A stretch of DNA of 64,000 nt from Thunnus maccoyii (taxonomy: Eukaryota; Chordata; Actinopteri; Scombriformes; Scombridae): contig NC_056533.1 in NCBI RefSeq assembly GCF_910596095.1, forward strand, positions 8,405,001-8,469,000. Direction: 5' to 3'. The position numbers were made by a program, and so were the translations under genes. The notes under the pieces are model-generated. The model was not told the origin of the DNA. It saw only the letters and a list, made by a program, of their open reading frames with translations, and ran no database searches. Position 1 is the first letter of the stretch, and the number at the start of each line of letters is the position of its first letter. Positions 1 through 15,400 of this stretch are shown here, piece by piece.

Positions 1-3000
1 CCAACCCTGAAAAGAAGGAACTTTATGACCGCTATGGAGAACAAGGTTTGCGGGAAGGAGGTGGGGGCGGCCCAGGGATGGACGACATCTTCTCCCACAT
101 ATTTGGTGGTGGACTCTTTGGCTTCATGGGTGGCCAGGGGAGTCGCTCTCGCAATGGAGGTCGGAGGAGAGGAGAGGACATGGTCCATCCACTCAAGTAA
201 GACCAAGCTTGTACACTCTTTCATATAGGCTGCTTGTTTAGTACATTTTTTTATGGATCTGCAAAAAAAGTTTTTTTTTTGTTTAGAATTGCTATTTAAG
301 TCATTACAAGCCTAACTTGTACTTAAACTGTTGTGACGGTCACAGTGTTTAACCAAGCCCCCTTTTTTTCTACAGAGTGTCACTGGAAGACCTTTACAAC
401 GGAAAGACAACTAAACTACAACTTAGCAAGAATGTACTGTGTAGCACTTGTAACGGGTAAGTTTTATAACCTACATATTGCTGTAAATACATTGATGTCT
501 GTTGGTGTGTTGTTAATCCTTCAATGATTGTGGAACAGTTTCTAACAATGAATCCATCTCTGGGTGTGCGTGTATGCAGGCAGGGAGGCAAGACAGGCGC
601 TGTACAAAAATGTACAACATGTAGGGGGCGTGGCATGCGCATCATGATCAGACAGCTGGCCCCGGGGATGGTCCAACAGATGCAGTCTGTGTGTACTGAT
701 TGTAACGGAGAAGGTAAGGGGCACAATGATCCAAACCACCATGATCAAACATCTCTTCTGGGCAGATCCCTCACCTTGTGTTCTCTAACCCACCTCAGGT
801 GAAGTTATCAGTGAGAAAGACCGCTGTAAAAAATGTGAGGGCAAAAAAGTGGTGAAGGAGGTGAAGATTCTGGAGGTACACGTGGACAAAGGCATGAAGC
901 ACGGCCAGAAAATTACCTTCGGAGGGGAGGCTGACCAGGCGCCTGGCGTCGAGCCGGGAGATATAGTCCTCGTCCTGCAGGAAAAAGAGAACGAGGTAGG
1001 TGGACCAATCCTGAAGACTGTAGCCATGCTCATCTTACCCTGACCTCTGTTTAGGTGAGACAGGTTTTTAGGACATAGTTTTGCTTATGTTTTTATGTGT
1101 CAGTTACTAGTTATTTCCTGCCCATATGAAGGTCACCTTAATTCCTCACCAGCTTCCCACACCTGTCTGCGTCTGTTTTGCACTCATAGATGTTTTTTAA
1201 GGATATATTGTTTAGTGCTCCAGTGCAGCAACATGGTGCATGTGGATTTTCAACTTGCATAAAGGTACCATGTGTGCAACACATGTCTGGAAAGATCAAT
1301 TTGTGGTTTTTGGTGCTTGCTACATGAAAAGCAGGTGTGTGGGTGCAGTGTTGACAACCTTGTGCATACACAGTTAACTGTAAACCAGGAGTGTATTTTT
1401 TTTTTCACGGTTTGGAAGTTATATCATATTTCCTAATGATCACCTTAAATTAATGAAAACAAGTGTTGGTAGTAATCTATTACCTTGTGTAAAGAAAATT
1501 TGCTAATTTGACAGTAAAGCAGCAAAAGATGTCCACTATAACTATAACTCAACAATTCTTACAAATCTAATTGCTTCACATAGAAGTCATAATCAAACAG
1601 CTTACTGACAGTCTGAAACTCTCTGGTCCCTGCATGCTTTCTGGATACTATTGCCCCTTTTGATGCATTGTGTTTGGGCTTCTCTCCCCACATCCAGCTT
1701 TATGCCACAACAAATGTTGATGATTTATATAGGCGAAAAAAACCTTCCATCAAAGGAATCTCCTGGCCAGTCCCAAATATTGGCAGGATGCAATTGCATT
1801 TCTGGGTGCAATGCAGCCGCATTGAAAGTATGTTGCATTTTTATATGACACATTTTGAAAAATGACACTAGCCGTAGAGCTCTCCAGATACCTGTCTCCA
1901 AATGGAATAACAAATTAATTTGAGAGACGAAAGGCAGATTTCTCAAGGGAAAAAAATATCATTGCACACTGGGTAGCAGTCAGGAGAATCTTCAAGAGAG
2001 TTTTCTCAGCCAACACACAGATCATGCAGACTTGCTCAGGTTTGCCCATCTGTGTGAGTGTTTGCCTCTTGGGTGCTGTCTTAGCAGCAGACTGGCAACC
2101 TGCCTATTGTGTATCCCTGCTTTCAGCCTTACTTTTGGCCAGATTACATCCCTCCTTGAATGAATTGATAGTTTAATTTGTGCAGCACTTTTTCAGTCTG
2201 ACAATCAGACGTGCAGAGCCTGGCATAGGAGGAAAGTAGAGTGCACTCGTACAAATAGTACAGAAGAGCATTAGGAGATTAGGGGCGAGTGCACTGCTCT
2301 ACATCAACATATTGAGCAGAAGCATGTTTTTTCTTTCTTTTTTTTTTCCCCCCACAAGTCAGTGCTGTGAGACTCTGAAGTCATGCTGGTTTGTGTTAAC
2401 TAGCAGGCTGAAAGAGTGGGTGAAATCCAATTCACCTTCAGGGTAACAGAGTCAGATGAGGAGTTTGTCAGTGATCAGGTCCAGCTGGTGGTACTAGAAA
2501 CCTCTTGACTGTCTGAGTGCTGACGACCAGATTGTCTGGACATGCACATGGTACAGATGGGATTACTGCGGATACCTGGCATGATGAACACTCGGCCGGC
2601 TTCTAATAATCAGATTGTCTTGATTTCAGATGTAATATTAGTTGAAAGATAAAAACAGAAGTTCATATGTGATCTGTGGGCGGACGCACCAGCACGTCTT
2701 GACTGACCTGTTTAACACCTAAAACATACCCAATCCATCCCTCACACACTGTTTACATGCTGCTCATTGGCTGATTTAAAAAAAAAAAAAAAAAAAAAAA
2801 GACATCTACTGGAAGTGTTGCTTTAATTTACTGGTATATAATGTGTGGGTGTTATCATTCTTACAGTGTCTCAATGACTATTAAGCAATAATTATGAAAA
2901 ATGACACATTAGACTCGTAATGACTTCCAGCAGTATGATAAGAGAAGGCAATATTTTACTCAGGAACTGGTGTGGTTGTGAAAAATATGATGCTGTAGTG

Positions 3001-5922
3001 TTGCTGTATCAGTGTGGTAACATTAGAGCTGAAACTATTTAATAATAATGAGTTTTTGTTTGTCTACATCAACTAGCTCACAGCTATCTGCCTGTTGTTG
3101 TGCTCCCTCAGCGGTAAACACTGGCTGGTAGAAGCCAGGTTGCCTCTGACAATAAAACCCTAAACTGGAACAGCAGGCTGAGCTGTAGTTCTGCCCCCCA
3201 GGCTCTCTGCCTCCGGAGGTATCTTGATGTCAGTGGATGGAGGGAAAAAAATAGGTTACTACAGTTGGCAACAACAATACAGATAACATTGGCAAGTACT
3301 ACGTATGTTACTGACATGCCACTGTTATGAATGATATGTGGAAATCAGCCATTTGTTCAATCTAAAACCATGTTAAACAAATAGGAGATGTGTTAACTGG
3401 CAGGTTGGGTGCTATGTTGCACCGACAAATCACACCGACTCAGCTGAACATGTTTTAAGAAGAGGGTGGATGTTTCTATTCTGAAATAATAAATGAAAAC
3501 AAACAGGGGGCTCACATTTCTCTGTTCTCTATTTCTCTGTGTAGCGTCTTCAGATTAGCCTAATCTATTGTCGCTAACTTCGGAGCTAACACCCTTCACT
3601 TTTCCAGCAGTTTGGGAAACAACAGACAAGACTTTTCTTGGTCTTGAGAAGCTGCAGCATGTATTAACTGACACACTGTAGTCTGTACTGTACATTTACT
3701 GCCAGACTGACAACTTACTGCTAACCTTTTTCCTCTGCTCCGCTCGTATTCATCGTAGCTCATTTCACTGACAGTTATTGCTTGCAATAACCAGCAGATG
3801 CTTTGTGTGTATGTTCACCGTTGACTGTGTGATGTCTGTCGTCAGAGTCATTTAATCCTACAACGAACAAACTGAATACTATAGCTGGCATTCACAAAAG
3901 ATGAGTAACTCATGATCTGTGGCATCAACTCCAAGGTTGTGATAAAGTTTGTTAACCAGTATTACTCACGGTCTCTCAATCTTCAGACATTCAAGCGAGA
4001 TGGCAATGACCTGTTCATGAACCACAAGATCGGGCTGGTGGAGGCGCTGTGCGGCTTCCAGTTTATGCTGAAACACTTAGACGGCAGACAGATTGTAGTG
4101 AAGTACCCTGCTGGCAAAGTCATTGAACCAGGTAACACTCTTGTTTTCTCCTCTGTTTTAACATTAATTTACCAGTTAGATTCAAGTGGGTTGAATGCAG
4201 GACCGTGTCTCATCAACATGCCCTCACACCTCAACAGAACTCCAGACTAACATTTATGCAAACATTTTGAACAGTGTAGTTAAATGTCTCTGTGCCTCAT
4301 TACAAAAAGGTCATGTGTGGTTGGATTTCATTAGCATTTGCATTCCATTTAAATTGAGGAATCCGTTATAACGATGTGTCTCATCGTTCAGTCTCCACCA
4401 GCAAAATTGGGTCTCCAGATCAAATTCCCTTACCACATGAAAAAGTTGAATTCTGGAGAAGAAAAGTTGATATATTTTTAAAGAGAAACTGTGTAAACCT
4501 TGTTTTATTTAAACTTCTTCTCCAGCCTCAGTGAGGGTGGTGCGAGGAGAGGGAATGCCACAGTACCGTAACCCTTTTGAGAAGGGAGATCTGTACATCA
4601 AGTTTGACGTCCAGTTCCCCAGCAACAACTGGATCAGCCCTGAGAAACTCGTGGTATGATATATTATTAACTGTCCTTTCATTATTAACTGTCTTTCACT
4701 TTTTGGTGTTGGGATTTTCACAGTGAAGATTTATCAGCTATCAGACAGAACTAATCCTTCATACTGGTAATGTTAATTATGGTGCTGAGAGTAGTATGTG
4801 TTCATCATGACTTATGAAGACAATTTAAGAATTTAGAACTAAAAATAAGAGTGACTTTGCAACTTCAACAGCAATAAAATAATAAACACAAATTTAGACT
4901 AATGTGTAGTTAAAAAAAAAAACATTTTCTGCAGTAAAAAGTCATTTCAAATGTATTATTTGAAGTTTGAAGTGGCCCTTAGCTTTTCAAAGTGTCTGAA
5001 GCATCACAGCTGTCAGTGACACACGGACACAATGTGAACAGACTTAGAGACAGCTCTGTTTACCTGTAGCTTCAGCCAAGCAACAGATGGTGTGCTGTTA
5101 GCAGAGGATCACATTATTCCTCATCTAAAATGGCAAATGCTTTGTTTTAAGCCGCTGAAACTGCTGAGCTGTCTCGCTAGTAAACTGATGTTAAAAAGTG
5201 CACTTTTCCCTAGTGGATGCTTGTTTGTTGGTTTTGTTGAAGCATCTCTGGTGGAAAGACCAGTAACGTGTCCATGCTTGTAGGTAAATATTAATTACAA
5301 CTTTAAAGCTAATGTTCGCTGTGCCTCAGGTTTTGTTTCTCTTTTCCCAAATGCTAACTGATACATGCACTAGATTACACTTGCATGAAACCAACACATA
5401 AAAATCTGAGTTAGAGCTGAAGCAATTAGTTGATCGGCTACTTTGATATGTATAGAATTTTGTCGCAGTGTAGATCGACTGAAGTGAATAAACTCTTATA
5501 CCAGTAATTCCATTCAGGGATTAGTTATTCTGGCCATAATTGGGTTACTTATTCAGCACTCATATGCACACAGCACCACCTCTTATTCTCCCTGAAGATG
5601 TTTTTGTCCTCACCCTGTAATAACAGTATAACACTTGTGTAGCAATGCGCTCTCGGCTTCACAACACTTTGACACTACTGTGTGGTCAGAGGACACGAAT
5701 GAGGCCGTCTGTTCTTATGTTCTCCGCGTGCAGGAGCTGGAGGACATGCTGCCCTCACGGTCGGAGCCGCCCATCATCACCGGAGACACCGAGGAGGTCG
5801 ACCTGCAGGATTACGACGTCAGCCAGAGCTCGTCATCAGGTAGCCGCAGAGAGGCCTACAACGACAGCTCCGATGAAGAGGGTGGCCACCACGGGCCAGG
5901 GGTCCAGTGCGCCCACCAGTAG
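1..5922 (+). CDS. dnaja2: DnaJ (Hsp40) subfamily A member 2, 3' part (seven exons)
   Basis: Co-chaperone that delivers unfolded clients to Hsp70 and stimulates its ATPase; acts in the cytosol. Exons read from the sequence: 1-196 (cut by the window edge), 376-456, 580-713, 799-995, 3987-4131, 4526-4653 and 5734-5922 (stop TAG). All introns are GT-AG and all phases agree, giving 355 visible residues. The first visible residues ([15 protein letters not shown]) are the end of the J domain, followed by a Gly/Phe region. Zinc-finger repeats are [24 protein letters not shown] and CKKCEGKK. The client-binding C-terminal domains follow ([33 protein letters not shown]). The protein ends in CAHQ, the family's farnesylation-type box. 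About 57 N-terminal residues are missing compared with the 412-residue human protein. [15 protein letters not shown] and [16 protein letters not shown] favour A2 over A1 or A4. The acceptor at 4525 has a possible alternative six bases downstream. Confidence 0.96.
996..3986 (+). other. dnaja2 large intron (3.0 kb), no gene seen
   Basis: GTAGGT donor at 996 and CAG acceptor ending at 3986. It contains an uninterrupted A23 run at 2778-2800, which could be an old retroposon tail, but no recognisable body precedes it. No open frame here resembles a known protein. Confidence 0.8.
4654..5733 (+). other. dnaja2 last intron, no gene seen
   Basis: Donor GTATGA at 4654, acceptor CAG ending 5733. AT-rich single-copy-looking sequence. 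A short stretch near 5413-5450 (AGAGCTGAAGCAATTAGTTGATCG) looks like a worn end of the MITE family that is fuller at 29495-30030. Confidence 0.6.
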
Positions 5923-6945
5923 TCTCATACTCTTTCTCTATCTCTCTCTCACTCACACACACACACACACACACACACACATGACCCATGTTGTACTTGG
6001 GGAGAAAATGTATGCGTTGCAGAGTAAACAAGGAGGCAGACTGAGAAGGCGTGGTAGTTCCCCAGACACAGATCAAATGGACATATTGAATCATGGCACC
6101 TGGAATAGTTGATTTTAATGTTATTGACTTGTGTGCTGGGATTAATTTGATCTTTGTCTGAGGAACTCGCACCGGGGCAGCCATGAGACTTATTACGCTA
6201 CACCTGAAACAGATTTAGACACTATATCAGGTAGAAGTCATTTAAAGTATTTAAGATGTATCAAAACAAATGGATGCCCCACTGAATGCCATGTAGGACT
6301 GTGATCTGGTGTTCAAAGTGAACCCCACCCCTTTCTACTCCTCCGTCAACCCTGTTAACGTCCAACCCACCCCCACGCCCCTCCCACCCACCCCCACCCC
6401 CCTCCCACCCTGCTAATGAGAACTCCAGATCATTTGAAGAAAGGAATGTTTCTTGTTTGCTGAGTGTGTGACTTGCATTTTGTTTTCATAGTATTTACAA
6501 TAATTAATTTAAAAACTAACCAATGTGCATACACAGAAAAAAAAAGCAGCTGAGCAATGTGTCGTGCAGATCCTCGGACTCGTATTCATGGATATATCCA
6601 CTCAGCGCCATTCGTAGGATTTGTTTCTGATTTTTACAGCTTTATTTTCTTTGTAGGTTTTTACTTGTTTATCCTTTATATTTTAATTCAACCTGAAAAT
6701 TGGTTTTCGTGTATATCATTGAACTGGTTGTTGGTAAGCTTCATCAGCTGCTGTATACAAAACTGTGTGATTTTTAAAAAAGAAAAATGACAAGTGAAAT
6801 GACAAACCTATAGCCTGTATCTGTGCCGAGACCATGTGCATGTAAAAAGCTTTGGTTTCCGCACTTATCAAGCATCAGTCAAATAAAGCAGCACACTTCT
6901 TAAGAAATGTTTATGAAGTTGTTGAATAAATTGTTGAAATATCAT
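5923..6945 (+). other. dnaja2: dnaja2 3' untranslated region
   Basis: Runs from the stop codon to the polyadenylation signals near 6.9 kb. It contains a CT run followed by a CA microsatellite (about 5940-5981) and a C-rich tract (6366-6410). The 3' end is inferred from the AATAAA motifs; no transcript evidence is available. Confidence 0.7.
6882..6930 (+). terminator. dnaja2 polyadenylation signals
   Basis: Two canonical AATAAA hexamers, at 6882-6887 and 6925-6930, lie about 1 kb after the dnaja2 stop. TG/GT-rich sequence follows the second, near 6950. Either or both could be used. Confidence 0.65.
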
Positions 6946-8019
6946 GAACTCTGTGTGGTGACTCGGTCTTCTCCATTATTTCCTTTTGACAGTCTGTCCG
7001 GTAAAAACTACAACAGTGAGTTGTATCTAGCCAAGCAGACACTTTAATGTTGATACTAAAGAAATGGTAGAATTTTGGTTTATGGTGCCCAGAGCCTCAA
7101 AAAATACTTTATTCTAGAAACATCCTATTGACTAGAGCTGTCAGTGTTTTCAATGAAAAGCTTTCTGCCTAAGTATGATTGTCAACTAATTCTCATTAAC
7201 TGTTGACAGCAAATACAACCTGGCCAAAATGCCATGATGCTCATTTATAGATGCGTCTCCTTCCAACGAAGTTTCCATCTTCAGTCAGCACCCAAAAACA
7301 GTGAATGAGATCACACTCTAACCTCCATCCAGTCTGAGTAAACATCAACAGTGTATCGCAGCAGCTTCAGTAGAAATCAGGTTAGAGAGGCAGATCAGTT
7401 TTTTCTGTTTGAACTATATTCTACATGGTCTTATTGTGACTGAAGTCTATAGGGCTGCTTTTTTCTACATTCAGACAGGTTACACATACCCATGCATGCA
7501 GAGGCCTGAGGTACAAATATTGGAGGAATGGTGTTACTACAAAATACACTTCAACAATTTTTGCCTGTCATGAATGAAACAGATGTCATATTATCAGTCA
7601 AGTATGTCTGTCACATGCAATCATTCAGGCACAATCACAAAAAAAACTAATAATATATGTGTATGGTAGAGGGGGAAAGCCTTGGGCAGTGACCTCATAT
7701 TACTATTTTAATCCATAACCGTTCAGCTTTTCAATTAAACCTCACTAGTTTTTCACTTTTTTGTTCCAAAATCTGAGGACTGGAAGATATGAGACAGGAG
7801 AAAAAAATCTGGATTATCATCATGAAGGAATGTGAGGAAAGCTGATGAGAAACACATTAATCCAGGATTCACTCTTCTGTGGTTTTACTTAGTCTGTTCT
7901 TGGTTGGCCAGGCAAAGCTGTAATGTGAAGATATGGCCACACAGAGGCAGTGCTGGGTTCAAATGAGGCTGAGCTCAGGTGCTGTTAGAGGGAGATGTTG
8001 TTCTTTTATATACCGTATA
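6946..8019. other. intergenic sequence, nothing recognised
   Basis: Between the dnaja2 polyadenylation signals and the Tc1 remnant. Low-GC sequence with no splice-consistent open frame, no RNA gene and no repeat that I recognise. Confidence 0.6.
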
Positions 8020-8928
8020 CACTGATCAGCCATGACATTAAAATCACTGACAGGTAAAGTGAATAATCTTATTAATAATCTTAATAATCTCATTACAATG
8101 TCATCTGTCTAGATGACTGGATCAGAACATCTCCCAAACAGCAGGTCTTGTGGGGTGTTCCCACTATGCAGTGGTCAGTACCTACCAAAAGTGGTCCAAG
8201 CAACCTGCAACAGGGTCATGAGTACCCAAGGCTCATTGATGCACATGGGGAGTGAAGTCTAACCCGTCTGGTCCAATCCCTCAAAGCAAAGCACAAATTG
8301 CTAAAAAAGTTAATGCTGGCTATGATAGACAGGTGTCAGAACACACAGTGCATCGCTGCGTAGCCACAAACCGGTCAGAGTGCTTGTGCTGGAAACTCTC
8401 CACTGCTGAAAATGCCTACAATAGGCATGTGAGCGTCAGAACCGGCCTGGTCTGATGAATCATGTTTTCTTTTACATCATGTGGACGGTATGTGTGTATT
8501 TTGTTTATCGTTTACCAAAGGAAGAGATGGCGCCAGGATCCACTATGGGAAGAAGACAAGCCGGTGGAGGCAGTGTGATGATCTGAGCAAAGTTCTGCTG
8601 GGAAACCTTGGGTTCTGACATTCAATGTACCATCTACCTAAACATTGTTGCAGACCAAGTACACCTCTTCAAGGTGTTGCCTTGGCCTCCAAATTTCCCA
8701 GATCTCAATCCAAACGAGCATGAAAGCCCCACCTCGCAATTTACAGGACTTAATGGGTCCGCTGCTAAGGTCTTGGTGCCAGATACCAGAGGACACCTTC
8801 AGAGGTCTTTTTTCCTGCATTGACGGGTCAGAGCTGTTTTGGCGGAAGGAGGGAGACCTACACAATAGAGGTGGTTTTAATGTGGAAAAATAAGTCCAAT
8901 CCACTGTATATAGTGGCTGATTGGTGTG
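8020..8928 (+). mobile_element. decayed Tc1/mariner DNA transposon
   Basis: The left end (ACTGATCAGCCATGACATTA, 8021-8040) follows a TA dinucleotide. The right end carries the inverse (GGTTTTAATG ... GGCTGATTGGTGTG, 8872-8928), so terminal inverted repeats are recognisable. Inside, several stretches match the transposase gene of a fish Tc1-like family: the helix-turn-helix part (KSNPSGPIPQ, AQIAKKVNAGYDRQVSEHTV, 8252-8370), a W/SDE-type segment near 8450, and the end of the catalytic domain (WPPNFPDLNPNEH, near 8680-8720). There are many frameshifts and internal deletions: the copy is about 0.9 kb against roughly 1.5 kb or more for intact relatives. It is dead. A 30-base interruption in the right repeat is described in the findings. 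Confidence 0.85.
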
Positions 8929-11350
<2,422 letters not shown>

Positions 11351-11724
11351 TCATTTCTGTGATTGTACGACGAGTTTTGAGAACACGACGCCTTTTCGAG
11401 CACGCATTTGCTGTTTTGCAAGCCCAGTTTCGGTGTTAATGTTTCCTGTTAGTTAAAACGCTTGTTTCAAACAGTGCGTCAGAACAGCTGCGTGTATTTT
11501 GGACGAATTGACCGGAAACCGCGTTGTTTGCTGTCGCTAACTTGACCGTGGTGTCTTTGGCTGCCGCTGCGAAGGACACAATGCTTTTTCGCAGTGAGGA
11601 TCTCTCGGTGTGCGCGGTGTGTCTGAGCTGAAAACAGATGCGGGAGCCTCGCTGGAGGATGTCCAATAAACAGTGGAAATCGTGCCGGAGATAATAGCAG
11701 AAGTCCCCCCGGCAGCACCGGACC
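11351..11724 (+). promoter_or_regulatory. lrp3: lrp3 CpG-rich promoter and 5' leader
   Basis: From about 11360 the base composition changes from AT-rich to CG-rich with frequent CpG (for example GAACACGACGCC and GTGTGCGCGGTG). This ends at the lrp3 start codon. No TATA box is evident, as expected for a CpG-type vertebrate promoter. Two short upstream open frames lie in the presumed leader, at 11581-11631 and 11638-11694. The transcription start is not determinable by eye. Confidence 0.55.
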
Positions 11725-12435
11725 ATGGGACTGACGGAGCTGCTGCTCGGGCTGCTGTGGTTCCGCTCTGCTCTGCTCGGTGCAGGTGAGGAACAACAAT
11801 GCATCTACTGCTGTAATGTTTAAATGGAGCTTTACTCATGTGTGTTATTAAAACCCAACTGTAAATATGGATGTGCACGAGTGATGCCAAGTATCCAAGC
11901 AAATCCATGAACTGATGTAATGTCTGTTTGTGGTTGATAAAACCTCTCTATCGTCATTGGAGGTCCTGCATACCACTGACTACCACAGCCCCAGCAGAGC
12001 ACTTATAAAAACCTGGTGTTCACACCCGAGGAGGAGTAGTGGGTGTTATTTTCCCCCCTGCTTTCTCCTGTGTCACTGAGATCAAGTGCTGTGATAGATA
12101 TACACATAGTGTTTTCATGTTTTGATCGGATGGAGTGAGAAGATGAGGCGATCATTCTCCTGTGGTATTGATCTGTGGTGGGTAAATGATCAGGGTTAGT
12201 GTGGAAACATGGATGCTCTTTCACAAATGTGATGCTGCTATCAGCATTACATCACTGCTTCTCTGCAGCCAGTCAATCCCTCTCTCTCTTTCCTCTCTCT
12301 CTCTCTCTCCCTCCCCCCTCCCTGCCCTCTCTCTCTCTATTACTGTATCACAGCTTGCACTTAAGTGGCATGAAAATAATGAAAATAAAGGAGAAAGCTG
12401 CCAAACCATCACACAGGTCAACAGTTTTAGATTTT

Positions 12436-12499
<64 letters not shown>

Positions 12500-15400
12500 A
12501 TAGGTTAATTTTGTTAATTGGGGACAGCTTGTCCAACAAGGGACAAAAGCCATGTCCCCAGATGGGAAAAAGCTGATTTTTGGGGGGTCAGTAGTTCAGG
12601 TTAGGGTTAGGCAAATAGTGGTTATGGTTAGGGTAACTCTCCAGAAAATTAATGTAAGTCTATGTTATGTCCCCAAAAGTCCCCTAGGACAATGTGTGTG
12701 TTTGTGTGTGTGTGTCTGTGAGGAGGGAAGGGAACCAACCAGTTCTCACCCACACACACACACCATTAAACACACACTATCCCATGCACGTGTCGGTACT
12801 TGTTTGACCTGGCACCTTTTCACACACGAAAGTATCAGGAAGATCAAAGTGACACGCATACACACACACACATACACACACACACACAAACACACACACC
12901 TGGCTGTAGAGTTTCATAGCTGAGGAAGCAGAAGACTTGATGTGTTGTTACATTTAATGTAGTGAGGCCAGTATCTGCTTATCTCAGCAGTTTTTTAGAC
13001 ACTTTTCAGAGCTTCAGAGGATTAAATTCAGCTTTTTCATAAACATAAACAACATGGATGAAAAATTGAAGGGTTTAACATAATATAGCTAAATGAAAAC
13101 CAAAGCGTACTCCACTTGTTCCAATTTTGAGGTAATTGTACTTGATTATCTGTCTAGTTTCTTACTTTATACGTTTACTCCAGTACATGTCAGAGGGTAA
13201 TATTGTCATTTTTACTACTTCTACTGCATTTATCTGACAGCTGTAGTTACTTCCTAGTTTAAGATTTTACCTAAAAAACATATGATGAGCTTATAAAATA
13301 TAAAAATGCAATTTTTCACCCAAAAAGCTTAGAGAGATCAGAGAAAAGCCAACAAAACTCATGCAAATTTACAAAACTTTTTTCTTATTCTTTTTTCTTC
13401 CTTCCTACCCCAACGTTTTTGATTTCTCCTTTATATAACTCTTGCAGTGATCTGATTTGAATCGTTGTGACAAGTCCGGAGCAAACAAGGTCAAAGTTCA
13501 AATAATTAGAATTTGTGCAGAGACTTGACAGAGATGCAACATCTAAACCAGTGAACTCCACCTTGAGAGCATCCTGAGGTTTTAATTTGATGATCATAGA
13601 TCATTACATCATCTATAAATTGTGTGATATCATTTGGCTCGCCTATATAGATCTAATACTGACTATTTTATCCAGTCCGGTGTGTGTGTGTGTGTGTGTG
13701 TGTGTTGTGTTTTTATGGTAAGGGAAGCTGTGTCCAGGTAGTCGATATCCTTCACTGAGCTCTAAATGACCCCCTCCACCTCCCCTGCCAACAGTTTCAC
13801 TCTGCTGACTTCACAGATTCATCAAGAAAGCCAGAAACAAACACACACACTCAGCAGAACTCTGCACACTCTCTGCTGTGTGTCAATGATGGATGTTAAG
13901 TAGCTCAGATAATGTTCTTTCTCTGTGGTTGTGGTTAATTAAGCAGTGGTCAGACAGCCTCTTCTTGCATGTGTCTCATTCCTTCATTGGCATTAAGAAG
14001 TAATGAGATGATTAAACATCAACTTACAGCTCTTTGTTCTTGTTCTCAATAGAAGAAAGAGAATAAAATCCCTTGCTGATTGTGCCCTGGCATCTCAATT
14101 TAAGGATGTCATTATTGCCTCGCTCAGATCTTTTCAAACAGCTGTTATCAAACAGCCTTTGCTTATTACAGAACAATATGATTCATTGCCTGCACTCACA
14201 CTGAGGTCTGTGTCTTATTCCTGGTGCTCCTCTTGGCCACCTCACACTGTGTGTTGTTCCCTGGAGCAATGCTGTGATGGCAGCAAGCGATGCTGTTGCC
14301 TTGGCTGCAAGTTTGACTGCTGCTGCTTCTGTTTTAGTCTCCATGTGATCAGCACAGAGCTCTGCCCTGAAAGACACTAAGGTCACTTGTGTTGTCGGGG
14401 CGTTGTTTTTAAGTTTTTGCACTAATCAAAGACAAAACATGAGGATAAAGCTTTTGTAGAGTGCAGAAGCAACGTGACAACATCTTTTAATGCATCTGTC
14501 AAGTGTCAGTGTTCTTGGTACTGGTCTGCTCAGGTCACGATGTATTTTGTTGGTGACACATGAGCAAAGTCTACAACACGATCGCAGAGACCAACCTCAC
14601 TAATGTGTGTGTTCCCATCTCCGTGTGTCTCTCTTTGTCACCCAGCGGGCTGCAGTGAGCGGGTGGAGGTCCATACAGAGCGGAGGGGTGTGATCTACAG
14701 CCCATCCTGGCCTTTAAACTACCCTCCTGGAGTCAACTGCAGCTGGCATATCCAGGGAGGTCAGGGAGAGGTCATTACCATCAGGTAGATCTCCAACCAC
14801 ACACATACACTACCACTCTATATAAATATGGACGACGCTATGCAAAAGTGAAGCCAAAGTATGTGACATAATTTAGAGCCAGAGTCACGCCCCCTCAGCC
14901 ATTTGACGTGATTTTTTAGTTTGGCTCGTGTCCCATCCACTAACATGGAGGGGGCGGGACTTATGACTTATGACCAGCCACCAGGGGGCGATCGAGATAT
15001 TTTGGCTCCGCTTTTGGGGAGCTGTTATGACATCCATACTTATATACAGTACATATAACATTTGCTGTGGAATAAACATCTGGAATCATCAATGTTCTGC
15101 CCCAGTTTCCGTAACTTTGACGTGGCGGAGTCTGGACATTGTTTGGGAGACTGGCTCCTGCTGGCTCCTACATGGAACGGGGAATCTAGGCTGTGTGGCT
15201 CCATGCTGCCTCCTCCCTTCATCTCCACCAGGGGGCGTGTTTGGCTTTACTTCCACTCTCAAGCCAACAGCTCTGGGCAAGCCCAGGGCTTCCGCCTTTC
15301 CTACATCAGAGGTGAGCTGAAAGATATTTGTCCTGCACCTAACCTGAGTGAGTCCACATCTGTAGTTTTATCATGAGTGAAATTATAATAATGTAAATGA

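Larger units (their letters stand above)
11786..14645 (+). other. lrp3 intron 1 with microsatellites
   Basis: 2.9-kb intron. It holds CT-rich sequence (12275-12340), a long GT run (12439-12498), a repeat copy (12500-12700), CA runs (about 12857-12898) and another GT run (13679-13704). Apparent open frames across the CT/GT runs are low-complexity artefacts. Confidence 0.75.

Noticed and set aside
11436..11908. Three overlapping minus-strand frames of 106-123 codons
   Set aside because: They overlie the CpG-rich lrp3 promoter and first exon; open frames on the reverse of GC-rich DNA are common, and none has family resemblance.
12590..12640. GTTAGGG words suggesting an interstitial telomere
   Set aside because: Only two adjacent units, embedded in an interspersed repeat; not a TTAGGG array.
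12186..12923. Plus-strand frames with poly-Val/Cys endings
   Set aside because: Translations of GT and CA microsatellites inside lrp3 intron 1.
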